Source: DASYHS01 sp035998295
Lineage (GTDB): Bacteria; Pseudomonadota; Alphaproteobacteria; Azospirillales; Azospirillaceae
Reading direction: 5' to 3'
DNA: 64,000 nucleotides
Assembly (NCBI RefSeq): GCF_035998295.1
Contig: NZ_DASYHS010000070.1
Span: 1-64,000 of the forward strand
Below, piece by piece: positions 1 to 11,519 of the stretch. The notes under the pieces are model-generated. The model made no database searches, was not told the DNA's origin, and was given only the letters and a program-made list of their open reading frames with translations. The first letter of the stretch is position 1; each line of letters starts with the position of its first letter. Made by a program: the position numbers and the translations under genes.

Positions 1-1038
<1,038 letters not shown>

Positions 1039-1069
1039 GGTGCAATTTTCTCCAGGCTCGGTGAATGGG

Positions 1070-1357
1070 TTATTCGATCACGCCCAAGAGGTCGGATTCG
1101 CGCATGATCAGAAGGGTCTGCCCTTCGACCTTCACTTCGGTGCCCGACCACTTGCCGTAGAGCACCTTGTCGCCGGTCTTCACGTCGAGCGGGGTGACCT
1201 TGCCGTCTTCCGCACGCGCGCCGGCGCCGGCGGCGATGATCTCGCCCTGCATCGGCTTTTCCTTCGCGGTGTCGGGGATGATGATGCCGCCGGCAGTCTT
1301 CGTCTCCTGCTCCAGCGGCTTCACGAGCACGCGATCGTGCAACGGCCGAAACTTCAT
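1070..1357 (-). CDS. groS: co-chaperonin GroES
   Basis: The 95-residue cap of the GroEL chamber. It starts MKFRPLHDRVLVKPLE and carries the mobile loop (about residues 17-33, ETKTAGGIIIPDTAKEK) that docks on GroEL. Length and sequence are typical of the family. It is the first gene of the groES-groEL operon, and its start is 53 bp from the CIRCE operator. The ATG is preceded by a purine-rich ribosome-binding site (AGCTCGGAGAAAGACC). Confidence 0.97.
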   Translation of the reverse strand: MKFRPLHDRVLVKPLEQETKTAGGIIIPDTAKEKPMQGEIIAAGAGARAEDGKVTPLDVKTGDKVLYGKWSGTEVKVEGQTLLIMRESDLLGVIE

Positions 1358-1410
1358 GGTCTTTCTCCGAGCTCTCGCCGTGCCGGCGATGGCCGGCCGG
1401 ACGGTGTCTG

Positions 1411-1437
1411 TTAGCAGTCGAGGCTGATGAGTGCCAA
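1411..1437 (-). promoter_or_regulatory. CIRCE operator (HrcA-binding inverted repeat)
   Basis: On the plus strand the arms are TTAGCAGTC (1411-1419) and GAGTGCCAA (1429-1437) with a 9-base spacer. This matches the CIRCE consensus TTAGCACTC-N9-GAGTGCTAA with one mismatch per arm. It sits 53 bp upstream of groES and 3 bp downstream of the predicted -10 box, overlapping the expected transcription start, which is the usual place for HrcA repression. Confidence 0.9.
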
Positions 1438-1440
1438 CGG

Positions 1441-1470
1441 GGTATAGCCGCGCGTCGGCGGGTCGGTCAA
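1441..1470 (-). promoter_or_regulatory. groES-groEL promoter (-35/-10)
   Basis: Read on the minus strand, TTGACC (1465-1470) and TATACC (1441-1446) are separated by 18 bases. With the flanking C at each box this also reads CTTGACC and CTATACC, close to the CTTGA / CTATAT pattern of alphaproteobacterial heat-shock (RpoH) promoters. Transcription would start inside the CIRCE element. Whether sigma-70, RpoH or both use it cannot be decided from sequence. Confidence 0.65.
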
Positions 1471-1516
1471 GTGCCGCGACCGGGAATCTGGTGGGAAGGG
1501 GACGAACTCCAAGGGG

Positions 1517-1540
1517 AAACCGCGCGCCCTGGCGCGGTTT
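1517..1540 (-). terminator. hairpin after hflX
   Basis: Perfect 9-bp arms AAACCGCGC (1517-1525) and GCGCGGTTT (1532-1540) enclose a 6-base loop, 17 bp beyond the hflX stop. On the minus strand the 3' arm ends in TTT followed by CCCCTT, so it is a plausible but weak intrinsic terminator for the hfq-hflX unit. Confidence 0.55.
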
Positions 1541-1557
1541 CTCCCATCGGAGCTACC

Positions 1558-2886
1558 TCAGTCGGGGTGGTATTCGTACCGGCGCTCGAAGCGGGCGAGG
1601 TCCGCCTGGTCGAGGGCGACGTGGATATGGGCGACCGCGTCTTCGTCGCGGCGCTCCAGCACCTCGCCGCGGTCGTAGAGCCAGGCGATGGCGGCGCCGT
1701 CCGTCAGCGGCACCGTCAGGTCGACGACGGCCCGCCCGTCGGTCATGAAGCGGTCGAGCCGGGTGAACAGCCGGTCGACACCCTCCCCGGTCACGGCGGA
1801 CAGGGGAACGACGGCGTCCGAGCGGCCCGTCTGGTTCAGAAGGGTCTCCCGGGCCCCGGCGTCGAGGAGGTCGATCTTGTTCAGCACCTCGACCACGCGG
1901 GGATCGGCCCCGACGTCGATCCCCAGGTCGCCCAGCACCGCCTCGACGTCCGCCTTCTGGGCCTCGGTGTCGGGATGCGCGACGTCCCGCACGTGCAGGA
2001 TCACGTCGGCCGCCTCCACCTCCTCCAGCGTGGCGCGGAAAGCCGCCACCAGATGGGTCGGCAGGTCGGAGATGAAGCCGACCGTGTCGGACAGGATCAC
2101 CCGGCGCCCGGTCGGAAGCCCGATCGCGCGCATCGTCGGATCGAGGGTCGCGAACAGGAGGTCCTTCGCGAAGACCTCCGCGCCGGCCATGCGGTTGAAC
2201 AGCGTCGACTTGCCGGCATTGGTGTAGCCGACCAGCGCCACCACCGGATAGGGCACGCGCTCCCGCGCCCTGCGGTGCAGGCCGCGGGTACGGCGGACGT
2301 CCTCCAGCTCCTTCTTCAGCTTGACGATCCGCTCCAGGATCAGCCGCCGGTCGAGCTCGAGCTGGCTTTCGCCGGGACCGCCCAGGAAGCCGAAGCCGCC
2401 GCGCTGACGCTCCAGATGGGTCCAGGAGCGGACCAGGCGCGAGCGCTGGTAGCTGAGCGCCGCCAGCTCGACCTGGAGCTGGCCTTCCCGCGTCCGGGCG
2501 CGCGCGCCGAAAATCTCCAGGATCAGGCCGGTGCGGTCGATCACCTTCGTCTTCAGGCCCCTCTCGAGGTTGCGCTGCTGGATCGGCGACAACGCATGGT
2601 CGACGACGACGAGCACGACCTCGCGCCCGTCCTCGCCGAACGCCTCGATCGTGCGCGCGAGCTGCTCGACCGCGCCGCTGCCGAGGAGCGTCGCCGGGGT
2701 CGGGCGCGTGACCTTCACCACCTGCGCATGGACGACGTCGAGGTCAATCGCCTCCGCGAGGCCGACCGCTTCCGCAAGGCGGGCCTCGGGGCTGCGATGG
2801 GCGTCCTGCCCCTCGCGCAGCAGCGGATGGATCACCACGGCACGGCCGGTGCCCACGGCTGACCGGCCATTGCCGTTACCCGTCAT
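1558..2886 (-). CDS. hflX: ribosome-associated GTPase HflX
   Basis: HflX is a GTPase that binds the 50S subunit and splits stalled or stressed ribosomes. The 442-residue product has the N-terminal HflX domain with a glycine-rich linker (GGPGESQLELD), then G1 GYTNAGKS (about 220-227), G3 DTVGF (about 267) and G4 NKID (about 336). I chose ATG 2886 because GAAGG sits 8 bases upstream. A GTG at 2901 is also in frame but has its purine run directly against it. The start overlaps nothing but begins one base after the hfq stop codon, so hfq and hflX are translationally close, as in many proteobacteria. Confidence 0.95.
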   Translation of the reverse strand: MTGNGNGRSAVGTGRAVVIHPLLREGQDAHRSPEARLAEAVGLAEAIDLDVVHAQVVKVTRPTPATLLGSGAVEQLARTIEAFGEDGREVVLVVVDHALSPIQQRNLERGLKTKVIDRTGLILEIFGARARTREGQLQVELAALSYQRSRLVRSWTHLERQRGGFGFLGGPGESQLELDRRLILERIVKLKKELEDVRRTRGLHRRARERVPYPVVALVGYTNAGKSTLFNRMAGAEVFAKDLLFATLDPTMRAIGLPTGRRVILSDTVGFISDLPTHLVAAFRATLEEVEAADVILHVRDVAHPDTEAQKADVEAVLGDLGIDVGADPRVVEVLNKIDLLDAGARETLLNQTGRSDAVVPLSAVTGEGVDRLFTRLDRFMTDGRAVVDLTVPLTDGAAIAWLYDRGEVLERRDEDAVAHIHVALDQADLARFERRYEYHPD

Positions 2887-2887
2887 G

Positions 2888-3136
2888 TCAGTCGCCTTCA
2901 CCTTCCTTCGGGGGTTCGAACAACTGGATGGGATGCGCCGGCATCACCGTCGATATGGCATGCTTGTAGACGAGCTGGCTGTGAGCATCTCGGCGAAGCA
3001 GTACCGAAAAATTGTCGAACCAAGTGATGATCCCCTGCAGCTTCACGCCGTTCACCAGGAAGACCGTCACGGGCGTCTTGTTCTTCCGGACGTGGTTTAG
3101 GAAAACGTCCTGAACATTCTGGCTTTTTTCTGACAT
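2888..3136 (-). CDS. hfq: RNA chaperone Hfq
   Basis: The hexameric Sm-like protein that pairs small RNAs with mRNAs. The 82-residue product has the Sm1 region (VFLNHVRKNKTPVTVFLVNG) and the Sm2 signature (QLVYKHAIST), followed by a short acidic tail typical of alphaproteobacteria. ATG at 3134-3136 gives MSEKSQNVQ. An in-frame TTG two codons upstream is less likely. It is followed immediately by hflX. Confidence 0.97.
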   Translation of the reverse strand: MSEKSQNVQDVFLNHVRKNKTPVTVFLVNGVKLQGIITWFDNFSVLLRRDAHSQLVYKHAISTVMPAHPIQLFEPPKEGEGD

Positions 3137-3213
3137 TGGCAATTGCCCCGTTGGTTAGTGTTCTTGGGGCTCCAAACCGGGAGCCCGATTCCCGCCGCCG
3201 CCTCGCCCGGGAA

Positions 3214-3960
3214 TTACTCTGTACCCGGGCCTGCGACGGCAGTCGGTGCCGAAGACTCCTGCAATATGGTATCGCCGAGCCTACGGACCAAGTTCGACAA
3301 GATAAAGCAGTTTTCGTATCGGTGCGCGGGAGGAAAATGCTCGAATACGTCGAGAGATTTACCGACAAGCACGGGAATGCAGCCGGCTGCATGGGCGCAC
3401 CGCATGTCGACGTCCGCGTCGCCGACGAACCACACATCGGGCCCCGGCCCGATGCCGAGCGGCGCCAGCGCCATCTCGACGGGCTCGACCGACGGCTTGT
3501 CGGCGGCGGCGTCGGTCGCGCCGACCAAGCGGCCGAAATACCGGTCCCACCCAAGCGCCGCCGCTTCCGCGCGCAGGAAGCGCCCGGTCTTGTTGCTGAC
3601 GACGCCGAGATAGATGCCCCTGGCAGAAAGGAGGTCCAGCAGGTCCCCGGCACCCGGCAGGGGCGCCAGCATATCGAGGTGGCGCGCCTCGAACTCGGCG
3701 TAGTAAACGTCCCGCGCCTCCTGCCAGCGCGCGCCGAACAGCTCCGGGAAGCTGTCGCGCAGCGACAGCCGGACGCTGCTCCGCGTCTCCTCCAGCGAGC
3801 GCGGCGGCAGCCCGGCCCAGGCCAGGGTGGCGTTGTAGGCGCCGTGGATGCAGGCCCAGCTGTCGACGAGGGTGTTGTCCCAGTCGAACAGGATGGCGCG
3901 CGGCAGCACCCGCGGGTCGACGGCGGACCGCGGGCATGCCTCTGTATCGAGCGTAATCAC
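3214..3960 (-). CDS. HAD-superfamily phosphatase (phosphoglycolate-phosphatase-like)
   Basis: The 248-residue hydrolase carries the HAD motifs in order: I, FDWDNTLVD with nucleophile Asp26 and general acid Asp28; II, VVSNKTG; III, the Lys in DKPSVEP; IV, GDADVDM. A helical cap lies between I and II, as in Gph/PGP subclass I enzymes. The substrate is not readable from sequence. The start is GTG 3960, whose GTGA overlaps the stop of the upstream aminotransferase gene, so the pair is translationally coupled. Family assignment is firm; the physiological substrate is unknown. Confidence 0.85.
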   Translation of the reverse strand: MITLDTEACPRSAVDPRVLPRAILFDWDNTLVDSWACIHGAYNATLAWAGLPPRSLEETRSSVRLSLRDSFPELFGARWQEARDVYYAEFEARHLDMLAPLPGAGDLLDLLSARGIYLGVVSNKTGRFLRAEAAALGWDRYFGRLVGATDAAADKPSVEPVEMALAPLGIGPGPDVWFVGDADVDMRCAHAAGCIPVLVGKSLDVFEHFPPAHRYENCFILSNLVRRLGDTILQESSAPTAVAGPGTE

Positions 3961-4823
3961 CGGACCGAAGGCCCCTGCTGCGCGTACTGGATGTAGGCCT
4001 GGCGGAGCTTGCGGCCGACCGGGCCGGGGCGGCCGTCGCCGACCGGCGTCCCGTCGATCCGCGTGACCGGCATCACGAAGGTGCTGGCGCTCGACACGAA
4101 GGCTTCCCGCGCCCGCTTCGCCTCGTCCACGGTGAAGCTGCGTTCCTCGAACGCTATGCCGTTCTCGGCCGCGAGCCGGATCAGCGACTGGCGCGTGATG
4201 CCGCTGAGGATGCGGTTGCTCGGCGCCCGGGTGACCAGCATGCCGTCGCCGGTGATGATCCAGGCGTTGGAGGAGCAGCCCTCGGTCACCGTGCCGTCGG
4301 GGTCGACCTGCCACGCCTCGAACGCACCGGCTTCGACCGCCCGCTGCTTGCCCAGCACCTGCGGCAGGAGTGCGACCGACTTGATGTCGCGCCGCGCCCA
4401 GCGGATGTCGGGGATCGTGATGACGCCCACCCCTTCGTCGAGCTGCTTCGGCGCCCCGAAACGGCTCACGCGCCGCGTCGTCAGCACGAGCGTGCCGGCA
4501 GGCGCCTTCGGGAAGGCGAAATCGCGCGGCGCCGCCCCGCGGGTGACCTGGAGATAGATCGTCCCGTTGCGCAGGCGGTTGCGCCGTATCAGCTCGCGCA
4601 TGATCAGCCGCAGGACGGGCGGCTTCACCGGCCAGGCGATCGCGAGTTCCCTCAGCGAGCGGTCCAGCCGCGCGAGATGGCCCTGCTCGTCGGCGAGATG
4701 GCCGTCGATGATCGTTACGACCTCGTAGACGCCGTCGGCGAACTGGAAGCCGCGGTCCTCGACATGGACCGTGGCCTCCTCATGCGGGAGATAACGGCCG
4801 TTGACGTAGGCGTAGCGGGGCAT
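3957..4823 (-). CDS. D-amino-acid transaminase (class IV, PLP)
   Basis: A 288-residue fold-type IV aminotransferase. It starts MPRYAYVNGRYLPHEEATVH, has the PLP lysine in IKSVALLPQ (about Lys148), and the phosphate-binding EGCSSNAW and GITR segments further on. Order and length match D-alanine aminotransferases that interconvert D-Ala and D-Glu for peptidoglycan. A branched-chain or 4-amino-4-deoxychorismate enzyme of the same fold is less likely. Its stop overlaps the GTG of the HAD phosphatase gene. Confidence 0.85.
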   Translation of the reverse strand: MPRYAYVNGRYLPHEEATVHVEDRGFQFADGVYEVVTIIDGHLADEQGHLARLDRSLRELAIAWPVKPPVLRLIMRELIRRNRLRNGTIYLQVTRGAAPRDFAFPKAPAGTLVLTTRRVSRFGAPKQLDEGVGVITIPDIRWARRDIKSVALLPQVLGKQRAVEAGAFEAWQVDPDGTVTEGCSSNAWIITGDGMLVTRAPSNRILSGITRQSLIRLAAENGIAFEERSFTVDEAKRAREAFVSSASTFVMPVTRIDGTPVGDGRPGPVGRKLRQAYIQYAQQGPSVR

Positions 4824-4868
4824 GGGCCGGAAATCCGTACTTCGGTGCGGAGGAGGTAAGCCGTAAAA

Positions 4869-6245
4869 TCAAAAGAATTCAAGCCTTACCGCGAACATTT
4901 TCTCGACCTTCTTCACTTGTCCCACCGCGGCGAGGATGATGACCCGGTCATGCGGTTTGATCACCGTCGAGGGGCGGGGAATGATGACCTCGGCCTCGCG
5001 CACGATGGCGCCCACGATCACGCCCGCCGGCAGCCTGATCTCGCGCAGCGGCGTGTTGATCAGGGTCGAGGTCTCGAGCGCCTCGGCCTCGATGATCTCG
5101 GCGAATCCTTCGCGCAGGCTGTGGACCGAGCGGATGCGGCCGCGCCGGACGTGCTGGAGAATCGAGGAGACGGTGATCGAGCGCGGGCTCACCACCGCGT
5201 CGATGCCCAGCGTCGTGACCAGCGGCGAGTAGGTCGTCTTGTTGATCAGCGTGATGGCGCGCTGGCAGCCGTAGCGCTTGGCCAGCAGCGAGGCGAGGAT
5301 GTTGCCTTCGTCGTCGTTGGTGACGGCGACCACGGTCTCGGTCGCCCGGACGTTCGCCTCCTCCAGGATCTCGGGGTCCAGGCCGTCGCCGTGCAGCACC
5401 ATGGTGCGGCTCAGGCGCTGGGCGATGTGCTGGGCGCGCGCGCGGTCGACCTCGATGATGCGGGCGCTCACCTGGGGATGCTTGGCCTCGATCTCCTCGG
5501 CGAGGAACATGCCGATGTTGCCGCCGCCGAGGATGATGATGCGCCGGGCCTCCGTCTCCTCGTGGCCGAACGCGCTCATGGCGCGCGACAGGTGCTCGGT
5601 GTCGCAGACGAAGTAGACCTCGTCGCCGGGCAGCATCTGGTCGTCGCCGGACGGGATGATCGGCTTGTCGTTGCGCACGATGGCGACGACCTCGATGTTG
5701 AGGTCGGGGAACAGGCCGGTGAGCTGGCGCAGCGGCGTGTGGAGGATCGGGGTCGACGGGCCGCAGATGACGCCGATGACCCTGACCCTGCCGTCGGCGA
5801 GCGGGATCATGTCGAAGGCGCCCGGGACCTGGAGCCGGCGGGAGATGGCGCGCGCGACCTCGATCTCGGGCGAGATGATGACGTCGATCGGCAGGTGCTC
5901 GCGCGAGAACAGGTCGGCCCAGATCGGCTGGAGGTAGCTCTGGTGCCGGACGCGCGCGATCTTCGTCGGGACGTTGAACAGGGAATGGGCGACCTGGCAG
6001 GCGACCATGTTGACCTCGTCGGCGAGCGTCACCGCGATGATCATGTCGGCGTCCCCTGCCCCCGCCTGCTCCAGCACGTTGGGGTGCGAGGCGTGGCCGA
6101 CCAGCGCGCGCACGTCGAGCGTGTCGCTCATCTTCTGGATCAGCTCGGACGACTGGTCGATGACCGTGACGTCGTTGTTCTCGGACGCGAGATAGCGGGC
6201 GATGTTCGAGCCGACCTGCCCGGCGCCGCAGACGATGACCTTCAT
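4869..6245 (-). CDS. trkA: Trk potassium-uptake regulator TrkA
   Basis: A cytosolic NAD(H)-binding subunit that gates the TrkH/TrkG K+ channel. The 458 residues form two RCK units. The first Rossmann motif is CGAGQVGSNIARYLA (residues 6-20) and the second is IIILGGGNIGMFLAEEI, each followed by a TrkA-C domain (the last has VIIPRPSTVIKPHDRVIIL). The start is ATG 6245, giving MKVIVCGAGQVG. It follows ntrX by 77 bp, the conserved alphaproteobacterial order ntrYX-trkA. No Trk membrane subunit gene lies in the window. Confidence 0.95.
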   Translation of the reverse strand: MKVIVCGAGQVGSNIARYLASENNDVTVIDQSSELIQKMSDTLDVRALVGHASHPNVLEQAGAGDADMIIAVTLADEVNMVACQVAHSLFNVPTKIARVRHQSYLQPIWADLFSREHLPIDVIISPEIEVARAISRRLQVPGAFDMIPLADGRVRVIGVICGPSTPILHTPLRQLTGLFPDLNIEVVAIVRNDKPIIPSGDDQMLPGDEVYFVCDTEHLSRAMSAFGHEETEARRIIILGGGNIGMFLAEEIEAKHPQVSARIIEVDRARAQHIAQRLSRTMVLHGDGLDPEILEEANVRATETVVAVTNDDEGNILASLLAKRYGCQRAITLINKTTYSPLVTTLGIDAVVSPRSITVSSILQHVRRGRIRSVHSLREGFAEIIEAEALETSTLINTPLREIRLPAGVIVGAIVREAEVIIPRPSTVIKPHDRVIILAAVGQVKKVEKMFAVRLEFF

Positions 6246-6322
6246 GATGCCTCGAGGTGTCCCTGGCGACCGGACGAGCATAGCGCGCCCGGGTGCGGCT
6301 GTCGCTGGCGGGGCATCGCCCC

Positions 6323-7729
6323 CTACTCCGCGACGATCTTGTTGCCGGCCCGGTCCGTGCCGTGGACGCCGAGGCTCTTCAGCTTGCGGTGAAGCGCCGA
6401 GCGCTCCATCCCGACGAAGGCCGCCGTGCGGCTGATGTTGCCGCCGAAGCGGGTGACCTGGGCCAGCAGGTATTCGCGCTCGAACACCTCGCGCGCCTCG
6501 CGCAGCGGCAGGCCCATGATCTCGCCGCCCTTGTCCCATTTCAGGACGGTGGGCGTGATCGCGCCGATCTCGGGCGGCAGCATGTCGGCGCGGATCGGGT
6601 CCTTCGGGTCGCCGCCGCACATGATCAGGAGCCAGTCCACGACGTTGCGGAGCTGGCGGACGTTGCCCGGCCAGTCGTACGCCTGCAGGGCCGCCAGCGC
6701 GTCCTCCCCGAACTCGCGCCCGGGAATGCCGGCCGATTCCGAGGAGCGGATCATGAAGTGGCGGGCGAGCAGCGGGATGTCCTCGCGCCGCTCGGTCAGC
6801 GACGGCACCCGGATCGGCACCACGGCCAGCCGGTAGAACAGGTCCTGGCGGAAGCGGCCGGCCTCGATCTCGGAGGGGATGTCCCGGTTGGAGCTGGCGA
6901 TCACGCGGACGTCGACCTCGACCCGGGCCGAGCCGCCGACGCGCTCGAAGCTCTGCTCCTGGAGCACGCGGACGATCTTGCCCTGGGTTTCCATCGGCAT
7001 GTCCGCCACCTCGTCGAGCAGCAGCGTCCCGCCATGGGCCTGCTCGAAGGTACCGATCTTGCGCGGCTGGCCGTCGGTGCCGTGCTCGGTGCCGAACAGC
7101 TCGACCTCCATGCGGTCCGGGCGCATCGTCGCGCAGTTGAGCGCCACGAACGGCCCGTTGGCGCGCCGCGAGCGGCCGTGGATCATCCGCGCCACCACCT
7201 CCTTGCCGGCGCCGGCCGGGCCGGTGATCAGCACGCGCGAGCCCGTGGGGGCGACCTTGTCGAGGGAATGGCGAAGCTGGGTGACCGACGGCGAACGCCC
7301 GATCAGCTCCGGCGCGCCTCCGACGCGCAGGCGCAGCTCCTCGTTCTCGCGGCGCAGCCGCGCCGCCTCGATCGCGCGTTCGACCACCAGCAGCAGACGG
7401 TCGGCCTTGAACGGCTTCTCGATGAAGTCGTAGGCCCCCTGCTTGATCGCGGCGACCGCGGTCTCGATGTTGCCGTGGCCGCTGATCATGACCACGGGCA
7501 GGTTCGGGTGGTCGCGCTTGAACTCGCGCAGGATCTCCAGCCCGTCGAGCCGGCTGCCCTGGAGCCAGATGTCGAGGATCACGAGGCTCGGCCGTCGGGC
7601 CCCGATGGCCGCCAGCGCCTGGTCGGCATCTGCCGCCTCGCGGGTCTTCATCCCCTCGTCCTCGAGGATGCCCGCGATCAGCATGCGGATATCGGCTTCG
7701 TCGTCGACGATCAGAATGTCATGCGCCAT
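6323..7729 (-). CDS. ntrX: nitrogen/redox response regulator NtrX
   Basis: The response regulator partner of NtrY. Order: receiver domain with acidic pocket Asp9/Asp10 and phospho-acceptor Asp53 (LVILDIWL); AAA+ domain with Walker A GPAGAGKE (170-177) and Walker B TLLLDEVADMP; C-terminal Fis-type helix-turn-helix (ISRTAAFVGMERSALHRKLK). The loop that carries GAFTGA in sigma-54 activators is replaced by a shorter GTEHGTDGQPRKIGTFEQ, so direct sigma-54 activation is doubtful. The gene overlaps ntrY by 11 bp. The 468-residue length is normal. Confidence 0.95.
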   Translation of the reverse strand: MAHDILIVDDEADIRMLIAGILEDEGMKTREAADADQALAAIGARRPSLVILDIWLQGSRLDGLEILREFKRDHPNLPVVMISGHGNIETAVAAIKQGAYDFIEKPFKADRLLLVVERAIEAARLRRENEELRLRVGGAPELIGRSPSVTQLRHSLDKVAPTGSRVLITGPAGAGKEVVARMIHGRSRRANGPFVALNCATMRPDRMEVELFGTEHGTDGQPRKIGTFEQAHGGTLLLDEVADMPMETQGKIVRVLQEQSFERVGGSARVEVDVRVIASSNRDIPSEIEAGRFRQDLFYRLAVVPIRVPSLTERREDIPLLARHFMIRSSESAGIPGREFGEDALAALQAYDWPGNVRQLRNVVDWLLIMCGGDPKDPIRADMLPPEIGAITPTVLKWDKGGEIMGLPLREAREVFEREYLLAQVTRFGGNISRTAAFVGMERSALHRKLKSLGVHGTDRAGNKIVAE

Positions 7730-10022
7730 GGCGGATATGTCTTTGCTGCGCTGCCTCGGCCGGTTCCGGCTCGCGTTCCGGCCCTGTTTCCTCTTCGGCG
7801 GCCCCCGCCGCCGCGATCCGCGGTATCACAAGCGTGACCCTGGCGCCACCGCCCTCGCGGTCAGCCAATACCAGTTCTCCGCCGTGATCCTCCATGATCT
7901 TCTTCACGATCGCCAGACCGAGGCCGGTCCCCTTCGCCCGGGTCGTGACGTAGGGCTCGGTCAGGCGTTCGCGCTCGTCGAGCGGCAGGCCCTTGCCGTT
8001 GTCCTCGATCGTGATCGCGATCGCCGCCGCGTCGGCCACGGCCGCGATGCCGATCCGGCCGCGCGGAAGCTCGCCCTCCCCGCCCGCGTCCCGCCCCTCG
8101 ATCGCGTCGGAGGCGTTCTGGAGCAGGTTGGTGAGCGCCTGGGAGATCTGCCGCCCGTCGACCGGCACCGTGAGCGGACCGTCCGGAAGCTCGGTCTCGT
8201 AGCGGATCTCGGGATGCGCGCTTGACTGCAAGAACACCGCCTGGCGTATGAGGTCGTTGAGGTTCTGCGGCTTCATCACCGGGCTCGGCATGCGGGCGAA
8301 GGCGGAGAACTCGTCGACCATGCGCCCGATGTCGCCGACCTGGCGGACGATGGTATCGGTACACATCTGGAAGATCTCGGGGTCGGTCGTGATCTCCTTG
8401 AGATATTTGCGCCGCAGCCGCTCGGCGGAGAGCTGGATCGGGGTCAGCGGGTTCTTGATCTCGTGGGCGATGCGGCGCGCGACGTCGGCCCAGGCCGCCT
8501 TGCGCTGGGCCGACAGCAGCTCGGTCACGTCGTCGAAGGTGGCGACGTAGCCCCTCACCTCGTTGCCCGCGGTCTCGGCGGCGATGCGCACCAGCAGTGT
8601 CCGCACGGGCACGCCCGCGCGCCGGAGCTGCACTTGCCCTTCCATCAGCCGGCTGGGCCGCCGCTTCAGAGCCCCCATCAGCTCGCCCATCTCCGGCGCC
8701 ACGTCGACGAGGCGGCGCCCCATCAGCGATTCGGGATCATCGACCCCCAGCAGCCCGGCGGCGGAGTTGTTGGGCAGGTTGATCCGCCCCTCCGCGTCGA
8801 GGCCGATCACGCCCGCGGACACGCCGGCGAGCACCGCCTCGGTGAAGCGCCGGCGCAAATCGAGCTGCCCGTTGGCCTCCATCAGCTCGCGCCGCTGGCT
8901 CTCGAGTTGGCTGGTCATGCGGTTGAAGGCGCGCGACAGCGATCCGATCTCGTCCTCCGGCAGCGCTTCGGGCACGCGCGCGGACATGTCGCCGGCGCGC
9001 ACGCGCTCGGCCGCGGCGATCAGGGCGCTGATCGGGGCGACCAGCGTCGTCGCGAGGTGCAGGCCGAGCCAGACCGCGGCCATCAGCAGCAGCAGCGCCA
9101 CGACCACGAAGATCAGCGTGAAGGTGATCTGGAGCGAGGAGCGCTTGCCCTCCAGCTCGGCATAGGAACTCGCGGCCTGCTGCGCGTTCTCCATGTGCGA
9201 GAGCACGCGCGGGTCGACGAGACGGCCGACGAACAGGAAGGTGTCGACGAAGCGGTCCAGCCGGACCAGCGCCCGCACCCTGTCGTCGCTGTCGCCGACC
9301 ATCAGCACGACCTCGCCGTCGCGCGCGCGGTCGAGCGCGCTCTCCGGGATCGGCTCGAACTCCAGCGTGAACGAGAGGCCCGAGCGGGCGACCAGCCGCC
9401 CGCTGCCCTCGAAGACAATCGCCTCCGTCAGCGCGCGCAGCGCGGCCTGGGTCGCGACGACCTGGGCGAAGCGCTGGGGGTCGCCGTACAGCCGGCCGGC
9501 CTCGCGGTTCAGGTCGTTGGCCATGGCCAGCGCGTCCGCGCGGATCACCTGCTGGTGTTCGTGCAGGTACGCCTGGGCGACTTCCAGGCTCTCGTTGATG
9601 GCGGTGCGCACCCGCTCGCTGAACCAGGACTGGATGCCGACGTAGAAGACGATCGCCGCGAAGGCCGCCATCACGATCGCCGGCATCGCCGCCAGCAGGC
9701 TGAACATGCCGACGAGCCGGACATGCAGGCGCGAGCCCGCGAGCCCGCGCCTGCGCTCCAGCCACAGCGCGACGATCCGCCGGGCGACGATCGAGCCCAG
9801 CAGCAGCAGCAGGGCGAGGTCGAGCGTCAGCAGCAGGCTGACCGTGTTCGGGTCGTTGCCGAAGGGCGGGGTCGCCGTCAGCGCGCCGTACGTCGCGAAC
9901 CCCGCGCCGATGGCGGCGATCGTCAGCGTGACGGCAAGCTTGTTGGCGAGGCCGACCCGGGCTGCCCAGGCAAGAAGTTGCCGCCACAGGCTCGGCGGCG
10001 TATCCGCGGGTTTGGTGGTCAT
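7719..10022 (-). CDS. ntrY: sensor histidine kinase NtrY
   Basis: Membrane histidine kinase of 767 residues. There are three N-terminal hydrophobic segments (about 25-50, 60-80, 105-130), a large periplasmic/extracytoplasmic region, another membrane segment (FTLIFVVVALLLLMAAVWLG), HAMP, PAS, then HisKA with RIAHEIKNPLTPIQLSAERL (His520) and an HATPase with N box NLLQNASDAIEG, G1 DNGKGLP and G2 GTGLGLAI. It phosphorylates NtrX. It lies 45 bp downstream of ntrC and overlaps ntrX. Confidence 0.95.
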   Translation of the reverse strand: MTTKPADTPPSLWRQLLAWAARVGLANKLAVTLTIAAIGAGFATYGALTATPPFGNDPNTVSLLLTLDLALLLLLGSIVARRIVALWLERRRGLAGSRLHVRLVGMFSLLAAMPAIVMAAFAAIVFYVGIQSWFSERVRTAINESLEVAQAYLHEHQQVIRADALAMANDLNREAGRLYGDPQRFAQVVATQAALRALTEAIVFEGSGRLVARSGLSFTLEFEPIPESALDRARDGEVVLMVGDSDDRVRALVRLDRFVDTFLFVGRLVDPRVLSHMENAQQAASSYAELEGKRSSLQITFTLIFVVVALLLLMAAVWLGLHLATTLVAPISALIAAAERVRAGDMSARVPEALPEDEIGSLSRAFNRMTSQLESQRRELMEANGQLDLRRRFTEAVLAGVSAGVIGLDAEGRINLPNNSAAGLLGVDDPESLMGRRLVDVAPEMGELMGALKRRPSRLMEGQVQLRRAGVPVRTLLVRIAAETAGNEVRGYVATFDDVTELLSAQRKAAWADVARRIAHEIKNPLTPIQLSAERLRRKYLKEITTDPEIFQMCTDTIVRQVGDIGRMVDEFSAFARMPSPVMKPQNLNDLIRQAVFLQSSAHPEIRYETELPDGPLTVPVDGRQISQALTNLLQNASDAIEGRDAGGEGELPRGRIGIAAVADAAAIAITIEDNGKGLPLDERERLTEPYVTTRAKGTGLGLAIVKKIMEDHGGELVLADREGGGARVTLVIPRIAAAGAAEEETGPEREPEPAEAAQQRHIRHGA

Positions 10023-10067
10023 GCTTCTCGTAAGTCCGAACCCGCACCGGCGGAGCCGGAGGGCGGC

Positions 10068-11518
<1,451 letters not shown>

Positions 11519-11519
<1 letters not shown>

